A stretch of DNA of 64,000 bases from Saccopteryx bilineata (lineage: Eukaryota; Chordata; Mammalia; Chiroptera; Emballonuridae). How positions within the stretch are numbered: the stretch's first letter is position 1; every line of letters begins with the position of its first letter. Shown here one piece after another: positions 12,691 to 24,550 of the stretch. The notes under the pieces were generated by a model. That model saw nothing but the letters and a program-made list of their open reading frames with translations, was not told the origin of the DNA and searched no databases. The translations under genes were made by a program, and so were the position numbers. Location of the stretch: the NCBI RefSeq assembly GCF_036850765.1, contig NC_089492.1:181862106-181926105 (forward strand). The letters run 5' to 3'.

Positions 12691-13974
12691 TTAAATGCCT
12701 AAGAAAAGTGCTCTGCAAAGGTTTCTCCTCTGTTCTCTCTTTCGGTTCAGTGCCTTTACTTTCCCCTACCCCAGGCCCTCTGTGAAAGATAGAGCCATTC
12801 TCAAAGAAGGCTTTATTAAAACCCAACCTCACTACATGCTATGAAAATGAATAGACAAAAACTAAGGTAGTAAGCTGTGGAGTGGATTTTTAAGACTGCA
12901 TTGATGTCGGTCACCTGCCTCCTCTTGGCTGTAATAGAAGTCATGCAGCTTAAAAACTGTACCTGAAAATTTACCCCATGCAGTGACTGAAAGTAGAAGC
13001 TTTCAGGAATGAATAAAAATAGAGGGGAAAGGGATGGCAAGCCAATGATTGGAAACATGTGGATGAGGTTTGGATGTTGAAAACAAAGATGACTAAAACT
13101 CTAATTGTTCACCTTCACCCAAGTGGTGCTCAGATGTCTAGATTTCCCATGTCTGTGTGATGGGAAGGGAAACAGAGGCAAAGGGAAGGAATGGAGGCTG
13201 GCATGCTCCCAAGTCCATCTTGGCATCATTATTTTAAAAGGTGCAATGACCAGTGTACTGCTGGTGGCTTATTCTGAACCAACCATTGGCAGGAAAATGA
13301 GTCCTGGCCACTCACACAGATCTGTCTCCAGTATCTGGCTGCAGCCTTGCCTCTTGCTGCACTTGTAGTAGCCATTTGACCATTCCTGGAAAGATGTTGC
13401 TGTGGATAGTAGGACATTCAAAAAGCTAAACAAAGCAGAAATTAATAAAAAAGATGTTCTGTCTGACATGGGACTCTCCAAAAGAGGAGGCATTGCTTCA
13501 TGTTTTCCTGTTAGACTTTGCACAAGGTCTTTTCCCTGACTTAGAGTCTTTCATTAGGTTAAGCCCAACTAGATCTTTGGCTCTCTTAAGGATTTTCTTA
13601 AGGGCTACTTAGTGGTTCAGATTTTAATAGAAAGATAGTAGATGGGACTTAGCTTCCTTTATGCTGAATTTGAGGGTGAGGTGAGGGCTGTGATCTCTCC
13701 TGTTCATTTGTCAGAGAAGAAAGAGAGGACAGGAGGGAGGGAGGAAGGAGAGAAATAAGGAAAGAAAGAATGAAGGAAAGAAAGAAGAAATTTATGTCAA
13801 GTGTACATGATGCAGGTCTTAGAGAAACAATCTAATGGGTCAGCACCAATTTTAGCAGACAAGGGAATTTATAGTCTAGAATAGTGAGTTCTAAATTGCA
13901 GATGCACAATCAAAACACTTGGAAGAACTTTAAAATATACTGGCCTCATTCCTAGAGATTCTGATTCAATTGGC
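12691..13974. other. Unannotated host sequence with a purine-rich tract
   Basis: About 1.3 kb without a supported gene. The only obvious structure is an imperfect GGGA/GAAA purine tract at about 13717-13792. Confidence 0.5.
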
Positions 13975-14731
13975 ATATTAGTTTCCTAAGGTTGACATAA
14001 CAAAGTATCACGGAATGGGGGCTTAACCACACAGAGGTTTATTGTTTCGTAGTTTTAGAGTCTGGAAGTCAGAGATCAAGGTGTTGGCAGGACTGATTTC
14101 TCTTGAGGCCTCTCTTCTTTGCTTGTTGATAGCTGTTTTTTCCCTCAGTCTTCACATAGTATTTCCTCTGTACTTGTCTGTGTCCTAATCTGCTCTTCTT
14201 ATAAGGACACTAGTTATAGTGGATTAGGTCCCCCCCCTTTTTGTTACACAGAGACAGAGACAGAGTCAGAGAGAGGAATATACAGGGACAGACAGACAGA
14301 AACGGAGAGATGAGAAGCATCAATCATTAGTTTTTCATTGTGCATTGCGACACCTTAGTTGTTCATTGATTGCTTTCGCATATGTGCCTTGACCGTGGGC
14401 CTTCAGCAGACCAAGTAACCCCTTGCTCTAGCCAGCGACCTTGGGTCCAAGCTGATGGGCTTTTGCTCAAACCAGATGAGCCCGCGCTCAAGCTGGCGAC
14501 CTCCGGGTCTCAAACCTGGGTCCTCAGCATCCCAGTCCGACGCTCTATCCACTGCACCACTGCCTGGTCAGGCAGATTAGGTCCCATTTAATGACTTTAT
14601 TTTACCTTAATTACTTCTTTAAAGATGCTATCTAAAGTGTGGTCACATTCTGAGGTAGGGAGGGTGGGGATAGGACTTTAACATATGAATTTGGGGGGAA
14701 CACAGTGCAGCCCATCATGGTTGGCCTGAGT
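13975..14731 (+). repeat. Ancient interspersed repeat, split by a SINE
   Basis: The text ATTAGTTTCCTAAGGTTGAC ... CTTCTTATAAGGACAC ... GATTAGGTCCC, resuming after the SINE with AGGTCCCATTTAATGAC ... GGACTTTAACATATGAATTT, follows a common old mammalian repeat pattern that I recall. I cannot name the family with confidence. Orientation is given as the direction in which I remember it. Confidence 0.6.
14233..14573 (-). mobile_element. tRNA-derived bat SINE (VES/Rhin type 1)
   Basis: Minus-strand head GCCTGACCAGGCAGTGGTGC at 14573, repeated AGCCAGCGACC-type body, TTAGTTGTTCATTGATTGC block and an A-rich tail now seen as C/T-rich sequence at 14233-14243. It is flanked by GATTAGGTCCC at 14222-14232 and 14575-14585, which I read as the target duplication. 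It sits inside the ancient repeat at 13975-14731. Confidence 0.88.
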
Positions 14732-15754
14732 GGAGCCTGGGCATCAGTGCCCTCAAAGTCGTCCCTGGAGACTCCAATTGCAGCTGAGGTCAAAAATCAC
14801 TGTTCCAGATGGATCTCTCCTAGTCTCCAGAAACAGCTGTTTGGAGTATAATCCCTGGACAGTAGAATTTTTTATTTTGTAAAAGTGCTGGGAATGTGTG
14901 CAGAAACGGCTGCTGTCAGCAGAACAATGTGAAGAGCTTTTGATACCAAAGTGGCTGTGGGGAGACTTTGTGACAAGGTCTCTCATGCCAACCTTGGGAG
15001 AGGGAGCTCTGATTCACATACTGGGGTGCAGTAGCAGGGTGCTCACTATACTCCAAGAGTGCAAGCTCTGAGGATAGTCAGCCTCTTTTACCCCACTGCT
15101 TAATTTCCTAAGCTTTGTGATCTGCAGTTTGGTTTCCTGAATTGACCTACCCTTAGGAAGGGAGCGCCCTGTGAAGGCAGCTGGTCTCAATCCCTGGGCC
15201 AGGAATATGGTAGAACCTTACATAACCCTGCAGTTGAGCTCTGGAAAGAAATGCCTGCCTCATGTGAAAATACTTAATGAGAGGTGCATAATTAATGGGA
15301 GGAGAATAGGGTTGTGCTCCCAGGCAGAGCGGGAGTGAGTGGTGACTGGTGTGTGGGGGTTGAGTCATGCTGATACAGTGCTCATCCTGACTCATATCTA
15401 GCTCATCCAGTGCATGACAGGCACATGCTGATGCCTCATTAGCTCATGGCAAAGATTATGTTTCTATGTGAGTCTTGCCATGCAAACTCAGTTTTGGCAT
15501 TTTAAAGGATTAGTAGTTTTTTTCTATTGAGAATTTTTTTGTGTGTGAATCTGTCTTGTTTTTGTTCATGTTTGATGGTTGTCTTGTGTCTCCTCTTACC
15601 CCCGGTCAGTTACTCACAAATAAGAGGAACAGTTCTTTCACTTTATGTACTCAGGTTCCTTTCTCCACTTCCTTTGTCCTTAGCTTTTGCACTGAGAGAA
15701 CAAATTCCACTGCTATCCCATTTCCAGCTTCGAATGAGTGTCAGGCACTGGCAT
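14732..15754. other. Unannotated host sequence
   Basis: About 1 kb. No frame, RNA or repeat here that I can support. Confidence 0.45.
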
Positions 15755-15955
15755 AAGGGCTTTCCTTACCTTGACATATTTAATCCTCACATAGGACCAG
15801 TGGAGTCAGTTTAATTACCATCCTCATTTTATAGAAAAGGGATTCAAGGCTCAGAGTGGTGCAGTAGTGCCTGGGAATACCCTGTGGTGTTAGAGTTGGA
15901 TTCAAATCTACAGTATTCTGACTCCAAACCTTATTCTTAGCCATTGTGCACTGAG
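15755..15955 (-). repeat. MIR SINE remnant
   Basis: The antisense MIR pattern is visible: TTAATCCTCACATAGGACC, CATCCTCATTTTATAGAAAA, CAAGGCTCAGAGTGG and GTTGGATTCAAATCTAC. It is strongly diverged, as expected for this Mesozoic family. Confidence 0.7.
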
Positions 15956-16204
15956 CCATGTTGACATGTTATTGCTGATCTCATCCAGTCACATGGCTTT
16001 AAAATCCATCTATATGATGAATGAATCTCAAATCTACATCAGTAATGTAGACTTTCCCCTGAGCTTCTGACTTGGGTATTTGACTGCATAACCACACCTC
16101 AAAACAAACATGCCCCAGTAAGAGCTTTGGTTAGCCCCTTCCCTTTATAGCCCCACATGAGTGTGCTTCTGCTCAGTCTTCTCCCCTCTCTGCAAATCTG
16201 TCTC

Positions 16205-16515
16205 CATTCAATTACTTAGGCCAGTGTTTGGGAGTCACCCTTGATGCCTCTCTTTCTTCCATAGCCCACAAGCAAGTCATCAGAAAATCCCGTGGGACTA
16301 ACAATATCCAGAATCTAACCACTTCTTCCTACCGCTACTGTTATTGCCCTCCTACTGTCTACTCTCAACACAGCTGTCAGGATGACTCAGCTTACATCAC
16401 TCCCTTATTCAAAGTCCTTTGGTGCCTTCCTGTGCCATCCAGAAGATGTCAGTTATTGCCATTGCCTAGCAACTCCAACTTCATCCTTCTACACTTGATT
16501 TTATGTTGCTGGGGT
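16205..16515 (+). repeat. LINE-2 remnant, upstream part
   Basis: CACCCTTGATGCCTCTCTTT, AATATCCAGAATCTAACCAC, TCTACTCTCAACACAGCTGT and CAAAGTCCTTTGGTGCCTTC follow the L2 consensus as I remember it. It appears to be separated from its 3' end at 17100-17345 by unrelated sequence. Confidence 0.65.
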
Positions 16516-17099
16516 TGGGTCCCTGAAAACCACTGTTTTCCTTTGTCAATGGGCTCCCTGTTGGGCTCAGCCAGTAGGGAGTACTAGAGGGAGACAATGC
16601 CTCTGGAGTAAGAAGAAGGGAGTTGCCCCTTCCTATTTTGTTTTCTGTGGGTTCCCTATCAGCTTGTGGCTCTTGTGAGTGGCACCTAGGCCCTCTTCTT
16701 TACCCTGGCAGTGACAGTTCCTTCTGTGCAACAGTTAAATCTACTTTGCAACTTTTCCCACATTCAAACACCAGTGTCACTGTGCTTCCTCAGGCTACCA
16801 TTGCCCCCTATCAGTGGTCTAGACTCCACTCCTTTCTGAGATTCTAAATTTTAATTGTTCATGCTTTGTTTCTCCAGCCCTAAGGGTGAAGACAGCTTCC
16901 CGCAGTAGCTCTTTTTTTTTTTTTTTTACACATTCAGTTACCTGGTTAATGACTTTATTCCTAATTAACATTTCTTTATATTAAATTAGCTCTGTTGGTG
17001 TGGCTTCTGTCTCTCAACTGGGTCTTGATTAATATAGCAAAGTCCTTAAAATTGTTGATGAAATCTTACCATTATTAGCTCTAATAGTGGTAATAATAA
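16516..17099. repeat. Possible ancient repeat inserted in L2
   Basis: Lies between the two L2 parts and contains a T-run at 16910-16928. Phrases such as GCTTCCCGCAGTAGCTC and GGTGTGGCTTCTGTCTC resemble an old dispersed repeat that also seems to recur near 26150-26280. I cannot classify it. Confidence 0.35.
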
Positions 17100-17345
17100 C
17101 AGCAATTGTGCATAGCTTCTCCTCTACCTCCTTAGGGTCTCTCTGAAATGTCACTTGTCACCATCTGATTGTCTAAACATTTACTTGTTTACTTATTAAT
17201 TGTCTATCTCTTCCTCACTAGAATATAAGATTCAAGCAAGCAGAGACTTTTCCTACATTAAGATTGCTACACCCTAGACTTTAGAGCACATGTCTTGCAC
17301 ATAGTGAATGCTTGATAAATTATTGGTTGAGTAAATAAATTAATT
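17100..17345 (+). repeat. LINE-2 3' end
   Basis: CACTAGAATATAAGATTCAA, then CAGAGACTTTTCC, GCACATAGTGAATGCTTGAT and AAATTATTGGTTGAGTAAAT reproduce the L2 3' terminus (ends near GAATGAATGA in intact copies). Confidence 0.75.
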
Positions 17346-20070
17346 AAAGTTCTGGACTCTCAACACTAAGATTAATGTTTCCTGGGCCCAGGTGGCTCTA
17401 CTGTCATGCCTCAGGGGATGCTGGCCTCATGGGAAAAGGACTGTAGGTACTTTCTCCACTGGTTTGGCTGGGGAGCTGGATTGGTGGTGTCAGCAGTCAT
17501 GGTGTGCGTGGGCTTTTCTCTTGTTTTCACAATGGCTATTGCTAGATATGAAAAAAAAACCCTACAAAATATAGAAGCTGCTGGGTCAATGGTATCTGCA
17601 CTTTACCCTTTTCCCATTCTGACTGGCTTTTAAACTAATGGACATTGAGGGGCTGTCTTGTTAGAATATGACCCTGAGAACTTTATGGCGCATTGTAAAT
17701 GGTTACCAGTTCCTATGATCTTAATTTATATTGAAAGAGCCAGGGAATGTTTGTTGTAGGCTTTTCATTGTCATTTGTATGTAGACTGTGTTTATGGATT
17801 GCCACCTCTCACTTCTAAGATGGTGCCTACCTACCTTCCTGATCCAGGAGAGCTAACAACATTTTTAGGCCAGGAAGCATCAAGAGAATTTCTTAACATT
17901 AGTAATTAGTGGAGAACCAACTCAGAGGGTTGAAGGTTAAATCAACCCTAAATCCACACACTACAGACTATACCCTGCCTGGCTGGGTTGTGAGTAAGCT
18001 CCCTGGATTACAATGGCAGCTGCTGGGTCTCACTGCTGCAATTCATCTGTTCAGTCTTGTTTGTCTTGGACCTCAGCCACCTGGCTTCAGAAGGTGCTGA
18101 ACTGGCCACTGTTCCTGGCCCCAGAACACAGGTGTGATTGGTGCCATGTTAAATGCTAGTGGCAATTATGGTTGCTGATCTGAAGGGAAGCTGAACACAC
18201 TGGTTTTCATCAGGTCAGCTTTGCTTGGCCACCTCCAGCTTTCCATTTGGGCAAACGAGGGCTGAATTCTTGGATCAGATGAACTGTTTCAAGGTGCTGT
18301 GCTTCTGGGCTCAGATAACTAAACAAGATGACCCTGTGAAGTGGGTGTTGTCTACGCTGTCACTGAACTTGGTGTCCTGTGAGAGTCTTAGGCACACAAC
18401 ACCCCTCCCTCTAAGGGTTAGGGTTTGCTCACTTTGTGCTCATGATTTTGCTCAGTTTAGAACTGCGACTGCCTTCATTTACTGTGACATATTTGAAACA
18501 AACCAGAAAAATATCTGAGTTATGTTTTACCTTTTGAAATGTAGGTTGGAGGTAATTAAGAGGTACCTTCAGAATTCCTAGCACTGTGCTGTATACTATG
18601 AGAAATTCAAAGACTTGGTTACTGTCTTCAGGAAGATCCTAATCTATTTGGGGGAATATGAGGTACACATACTCATGGACACAATCAAACAAAAATATAG
18701 AAGCATTAACCTGTCTGCATAGACAGGAGGGCTGTAAAGACTCAGAGAACAGATGATTGCAGACCTGCATTTGCTGGAGGTTTCATTGGAATTTTAAGTG
18801 GCCTTGGGAAGACTGTGGATCTAGATTAGTAAGGAGAGGGGGAAAGTTACTGGGGGTCCTGAGCAGGGGCTTGGTGACAAGAATATGTGCAGCACGCATG
18901 GTAATTACAGTAGATGAGCTTTCTCCCAGGGAGTCACTGGAGAGAGAACTGAGCAGATGGGAAAGGAAAGAGCATTGGAGGACACCCAATCTGGTTGGGT
19001 ATATAGGATATGTGTGTAAAAAATAAGTCAGAATGTTGTTTTGCAATTAAAATATTAAAGGAAGATTCAAAATGAAAAAAGACAACAAATACTTGGCAAC
19101 TGGACCTTAAAAGACAAATGAAAGGTACAAACAGGGAGTGCTTCGGGACTTCAGAGAGGGAAGCAACACTCAGGACAGGCTTTGTAAAGGAGTTCTGAGG
19201 GGAATAGGTTTTAGGAGAAGAGAGAGAAGGGGGAGAAGCAGGAGAAGGATGTATGGTGGGTAAAGCGAGAGCTCAAAGGCAAAACTAATGCTAGAATGTC
19301 TCTGATGACTTGGTGAAGAAGGATATGGATATTTGGCCAGGATGTGAAGTCAAGATGAGAAGGTTTGCACCAGCTCTAGTGGGGAAAGGATCCAGGAAGC
19401 TGATGATGGGCAAATACCAGAATTACTCAGTGCCTGCCAGGGCCTGGCTGTGTTGAAATGGTGTGTGCCTGTGGTGGGCCAGGTTTGAGGGTCATGGGCC
19501 CTTGTCCAGCATGTTTTGTAATTCCAGATATTAAGGTTGGGGAAAGGTGGGGCTGACATGAAGGGAAGGCTGAAGAGGATGAAGTCTCAGTTACTGATGA
19601 AGGCAGCATTTATGCAGCTGAGTGCAAGTTTGGTAGGCTAGGGGGAGGGTTCTGGAAGAATGGAGGGAGAGCCTGCCGGGTTAGGAGACTGGGGAAGGTA
19701 GAAGCAGTCTTGCGCTGATGTCCTGGGAGACATGTTGGCCAACATAACAATAAACTGAGAGGAAAGAGATTAAGAAGAAATCAGAGCAGTAAGTGTTTAC
19801 CTTAATATGTCTCTACAGAAAGGAAGTTAGGTTGACAGTAACATGAATAACATGACAATGAGAAGATAACTAACTTAGAAGAGCTTCAAACCATTTCCAA
19901 TTTTTTTTTAGCTTTTCTTTGTTTTCTATTCAAATTTATTTTATCAAACACTCTTTGATTAATATTTCTGATAGATTTTAGAGGTTGAAAGAGCAGGGAT
20001 TAATTAACCAATGTCACTCCAATAAATTTAATTAAAAATAAAGGGAAGAACAGAGATTAGATTTAGTTAG
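17346..20070. other. Unannotated host sequence
   Basis: About 2.7 kb with no supported gene. Short frames at 17392-17633 and 18225-18518 show no domain or splice context. A GGGTTAGGG motif at about 18413 is not an array. Confidence 0.5.
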
Positions 20071-20074
20071 GAAA

Positions 20075-20215
20075 CTCAGTTCCATCATTCCTAACTATGA
20101 GATCTCGGGCAACTTGTTCAACCTTCCACTCTTGATTTTGTCACCTGTGAAATGGGAATAACAAGACCTTTTCTTATGGGAATTACTGTTATTTTGAAAT
20201 GAGAATTTCAGAGGT
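20075..20215 (+). repeat. MIR SINE remnant
   Basis: Sense MIR pattern: CTATGAGATCTCGGGCAACT, CACTCTTGATTTTGTCACCT and GTGAAATGGGAATAACAAGA. Confidence 0.65.
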
Positions 20216-20384
20216 ATTTGTATGTTTCAGTGTGAGTTGTTTTTCAGCCCTCCCCGTTCCCCTACAATTCTTCTTTTTCTTCCTCACTCCTCACACACTT
20301 AGTAAACAGGTCTACTTAGATTTGTGACTGAAAATATGAAATTTGATCCCAGGTAACCACAAGTAAGCCAATATTTAAAACATT

Positions 20385-20755
20385 TTTTAAAATTATAGTT
20401 GGAACAAAGTATTATATTAGTTTCAGTTGTACAACATAGGGATTTGACATTTATATACCTTATGATGTGATCCCCACACAGTCTAACCAGGCATCCCCAA
20501 ACTACAGCCCATGGGCCACATGCGGCCCCCTGAGGCCATTTATCTGGACCCCCACCGCACTTCTGGAAGGGGCACCTCTTTCATTGGTGGTCAGTGAGAG
20601 GAGCACTGTATGTGGCGGCCCTCCAACGGTCTGAGGGACAGTGAACTGGCCCCCTGTGTAAAAAGTTTGGGGACCCCTGGATCTGTCACTGTGCAGTCAT
20701 TACAATATTATTGACTCCATTCCTTGATAAGTCAGTATTATATAAATATATATTT
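20385..20755 (-). repeat. Old L1 3' remnant split by an hAT MITE
   Basis: TAGTTTCAGTTGTACAACAT, GGATTTGACATTTATATACC and, after the MITE, CAGTCATTACAATATTATTG resemble an antisense old L1 3'UTR that I recall. The two parts flank the MITE at 20488-20679. Confidence 0.5.
20488..20679 (+). mobile_element. Non-autonomous hAT element (MITE)
   Basis: The ends are inverted repeats: CAGGCATCCCCAAACT on the left and AGTTTGGGGACCCCTG on the right. Length is 192 bp with no coding capacity. The interior contains TGCGGCCCCCTGAGGCC and CAACGGTCTGAGGGACAG. The flanking 8-mers (AGTCTAAC and GATCTGTC) do not match well, so no clean target duplication supports the boundary. Confidence 0.75.
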
Positions 20756-23700
20756 TAACAATTTGAAAATCATGCCACTTTTAAGCACAGTAAGGGAAAA
20801 AAAAGGGATTAACCTGTTGAGTTAGGGCTATTAGACAAGTCCCAACAGTCTTCCAAAGTTGGTTGGGATCTTTCTCTTTTAGATTAACATCAGCACTGTG
20901 ACAGTCTCTTCCCACGTTGATGAATTAAGAGTGACTGAGTAATGTGGCCCTTTGCTGGGAGGCAAGTGGACAGCACTCATAGAGAACACTGAGATCCTGT
21001 GGGAAAATGTGGAGGAACTCCATGGGCTCAAGGTATGGGTCAAAACCACGCAGTCTCTGACTCGTGTTTTTAAACTTAATTCATATCTGTGAAGAATCTT
21101 AGGGAAAATTAAAAGAGTCCATGCAGGAAACAAGTTCAAAATATTTGGAAGATTCTAAAGAAAAGGGAAAAATTCTCCAAGAGGTCAGATCTCACTTTTT
21201 ACATAAAACATTTTGTTCTCTGGTTATATCTTTTTTTTTTTTTTTTGAGGTATATTAGCAATACTGTGTTCATTTGGCAAATATGCTATTTTTTTTTTTT
21301 TTGTTTTTTAGTATTGTATGTAGGGTAAAGTTTTAGTTTTTAGTCCCTTGATGAATTCTATTTCTTTGGCATTGAAGGTCTGTAATAGTCATGGGTTTGG
21401 CCAGGATTTTGTTTTCTCTAATTTAATTTATCTAAAGCACAAAGGAAGGCTTTATGGGTTGAGGTCAAGAAATCATATTTTTACTTGCCTAATACTTTTT
21501 GCCTAGAGATCTCAGATTCTTAGCCTATTGTCAGAGTAATTGAGAAAACACAGATTTGTGTTAAGAAAGCAATCCTTACTCAAGTATTTCTATTGTGTGA
21601 ATTTGACAAAGAAAACTACTTGTGTTGTCTTCAATTTATTAGCTTCTATGACTTACCTGGTAAGTTCTTTGCTTTTGCAACCAAAATGAGGATGCAGTTT
21701 GTCATATAAAAGTACTGTGGTATAAAACTATTCCAGAGATAGACATTGCAAATATACCTATTGGAGTATAATTTGGTGCTTATGTGTAAGAAAAAGAGGT
21801 AAAGTGTTGTTTATTACAAGTTCATTATCAGTGTCTCCTGCTGTTTGATCTCTGGCCATCCAAATTTCCCCTCTCGGAATTTAGGAAGTAAATTGATTCA
21901 GATAAATCCATCATTCTCTGTACTCTGAAATCTTAACTCTTGTTTATCCAAACTCAGGAACAAAATAGGTTTTTCCTCTCCAAACTCACTGTCTAAACAT
22001 ATACTATAAGAATTTATTAATCAAATACATTTAGATAATAAGTGTCACTTTTCCTTCTTCTTGCTTATTAGAAACCACTCATTTATTGTAAGAAATTAGG
22101 AAAGTACAGAAAAGAGATAAAAATGACTCATTGTCAGAGGCAGAGTCCTGAATGCTGATTTTCTGATAACAGTTTATGTCAGGGAGTAAGGATTACCCTT
22201 TCTTTGTTGCTTCTCTTTCCTCCTTATGCCCCTTGGCCCAGAAACATTCAGAATCCATGTAAAGATTTAAAAAACTGTCCGTGGATAGATCTGTATGTTG
22301 GCTGGCATGGCTGTATTTGTGCAGCATGGGCATCAGGTTTTTCCTATTGTCAGCCTTCTGCACTTGACTCTGGATTATACCACTATGCTTTCTCTGGGTG
22401 TTCTTCCCAGGCACCGGAGAATAGTTTACTAGCCTGTTTTATCAGGGTGATATTGGTAATCACAGGACTCATGAACGTGTGGGCCATCATTGACAGTAAC
22501 TCATTTCCCTACTGATAGAAAAGAAGAACACGGAATCTAAGCATAAAGAAAGTCAGGAATGAAAACAAGGCAGAACTGATGGCACCCACTGACTTAAAAA
22601 AATACATTTCCTCCTAAGTGCTCAAAAAATATTGCCACCACTGCTCTCTGGTGTACAACTGAGTGTATGAGCAAAACAAAGTCTGATGCATTTTGTTAAC
22701 TTCCAGGTTTTCTTAAGCAACACTGCCATGGCCAGTTTTCCTTTGCCACTGATTTTCTCTAGTGAGCTTCCTCCGTTTTTCTGCATTTGCTTCTTGGGGC
22801 TGTAGCTGCAAATGAAGGTGTAGAATGTGGTGGTTCTAGTCCATGGCTAGACCATGGTGCAAAGGTGCTTCTCAATTCCATATGTCTGCTTTTTCCTAGC
22901 CTCTGACTATAAATGTTTGTTGTGAATATGACTCCTGCCACAGTAAACGTTCTTTCATCTGGCTTTTTGCAAAATGATATAAACTCTGATAGTTGCTCCA
23001 TTGCTGGTTAGGACTTAGGCTGTTATCTCTTTGGTACCTTTAAGGGAATTAGAGAAAGCACCCCTCCTGAGCTGATGAGCTTTGTAGGCTTGGATGAGAG
23101 CATCCTGTGTGAAGACAAGGCAATGTTCTCCAGCTGTGTGTGAAGCCCTGCTCAGGATAAAATGAGGACTGGACTTGAACTCCTTTTGCAGTTCACAGAC
23201 AGCAGTCATTCATGGTAGCCCTGTTAGGGCAACAGAGAGCTTGGCAGAAGACATGCTGAATGAGTTCCTGATTATGCATACACACCTTTCTTGCATAGAG
23301 CTTTGAGTACCCTGCTTACATTTTTACTTCATTATTCCTATGCACTTAAGGCAAAATGCTAGCTTCATAGACAGGCAAAGAGAAACCCAGTGAGAGGAAT
23401 TACCTGGGGTACGATGTAAGCCAGTGGTCCTGTCAAGACCAGAACTCGATCTGTTAACTGGTTCTATAAGTCCCCCAGTGGGACTTGACTGAGATTTAAT
23501 TTAGTTTTTAGATCTTGGCAAACTGAATGCTGTGTGTTTGTGTAGACTTGCACCATTTAAAAGGTTCTTGGAGTTTAGATTTTGCATGTAATTTGCTACA
23601 TTAGCTTTGGGCAAAAATATTTGCTTTTTGGTCCTTTGTGGTTTAAGTTCCTTCTCAGCATTAATCTGGCATGTTAGAGAGAGCTGTACTGTGGAACGCA

Positions 23701-24083
23701 GCAGGGGCCCAGAGTTCAGGGCAGGGTGAGCACAGGAAGGCTTATGACTAATGGCAGCTTTTCAGACTGCAGGAGCTTATATAAGATTTTCCTGGTTTGC
23801 TTCATTGTTTGTTTATGTATTTTGGACATTACACAGTTGAGATTAGGAAGCTAAAGAATTTCAGGTTTGGAAATGAAGAAAAAATTTGGATTAAGGTCAG
23901 GGAAAACTTTCTCCTGATACATTGCATTAATTAAAAACATCACTGTGATAGTTGTTCTGCAAAGCAGCATTCACACTATCGTATTTATCTCAACACCTCA
24001 AACTTTGGTTCATCTTTGAGATAAACAGAACGAGGATGGGTCATTCCCACCAAAATTTGTCTGCCTTCTTGGATTCTCTAGAG
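20756..24083. other. Unannotated host sequence
   Basis: About 3.3 kb, including T-runs at 21229-21247 and 21288-21302. A 103-codon frame at 22204-22515 has no recognisable domain, codon signature or splice context, and I do not call it. Confidence 0.5.
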
Positions 24084-24363
24084 CAGTGGTCCCCAACCTT
24101 TTTTGGGCCACTGACCGGTTTAATGTCAGAAAATATTTTCACAGACTGGCCTTTAGGGTGGGACGGATAAATGTATCATGTGACCGAGACAAGCGTCAAG
24201 AGTGAGTCTTAGACGGATGTAACAGAGAGAATCTGGTCATTTTTTAAAAATAAAGCATCATTCAGACTTAAATATAAATAAAACGAAAATAATGTAAGTT
24301 ATTTATTTTTTCTTTGTGGATCGGTACCAAATGGCCCCCGCGGCCCAGGGTTGAGGACCACTG
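24084..24363 (+). mobile_element. Non-autonomous hAT element (MITE) with perfect 8-bp TSD
   Basis: It begins CAGTGGTCCCCAACC and ends GGTTGAGGACCACTG, an imperfect terminal inverted repeat. The 8 bases CTCTAGAG occur at 24076-24083 and again at 24364-24371, the target duplication expected for hAT transposition. It is 280 bp with no frame. Its left end (CAGTGGTCCCCAACCTTTTT) is close to the left end of the large hAT at 31560 (CAGTGTTTCCCAACCTTTTT). The two may respond to related transposases, but the interior is different. Confidence 0.92.
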
Positions 24364-24434
24364 CTCTAGAGTGTTAAACACTTCATCATTGGAGAATGGA
24401 TTACCTAGTAATTAGATCTACTCCCTATATATTC

Positions 24435-24550
24435 TTTTGTGACAATAAGCAAGAAACAGGTATTATGCCCCAATTTTATGAGAGGGATAGCTGAGGTAGA
24501 GAAAGGAAGTAACTTATTTTGTCTTATAACGAATCTCAAAGCAGTATGTG
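24435..24550 (-). repeat. MIR SINE remnant
   Basis: CAGGTATTATGCCCCAATTT, GGGATAGCTGAGGTAGAGAA and AGGAAGTAACTTATTTTGTC match the antisense MIR core, diverged. Confidence 0.6.

Noticed and set aside
18405..18426. Telomere-like GGGTTAGGGTTT
   Set aside because: Fewer than three units; no interstitial telomeric array.
22204..22515. 103-codon plus-strand frame
   Set aside because: No recognisable domain, no splice or promoter context, low-quality composition; chance is enough to explain it.
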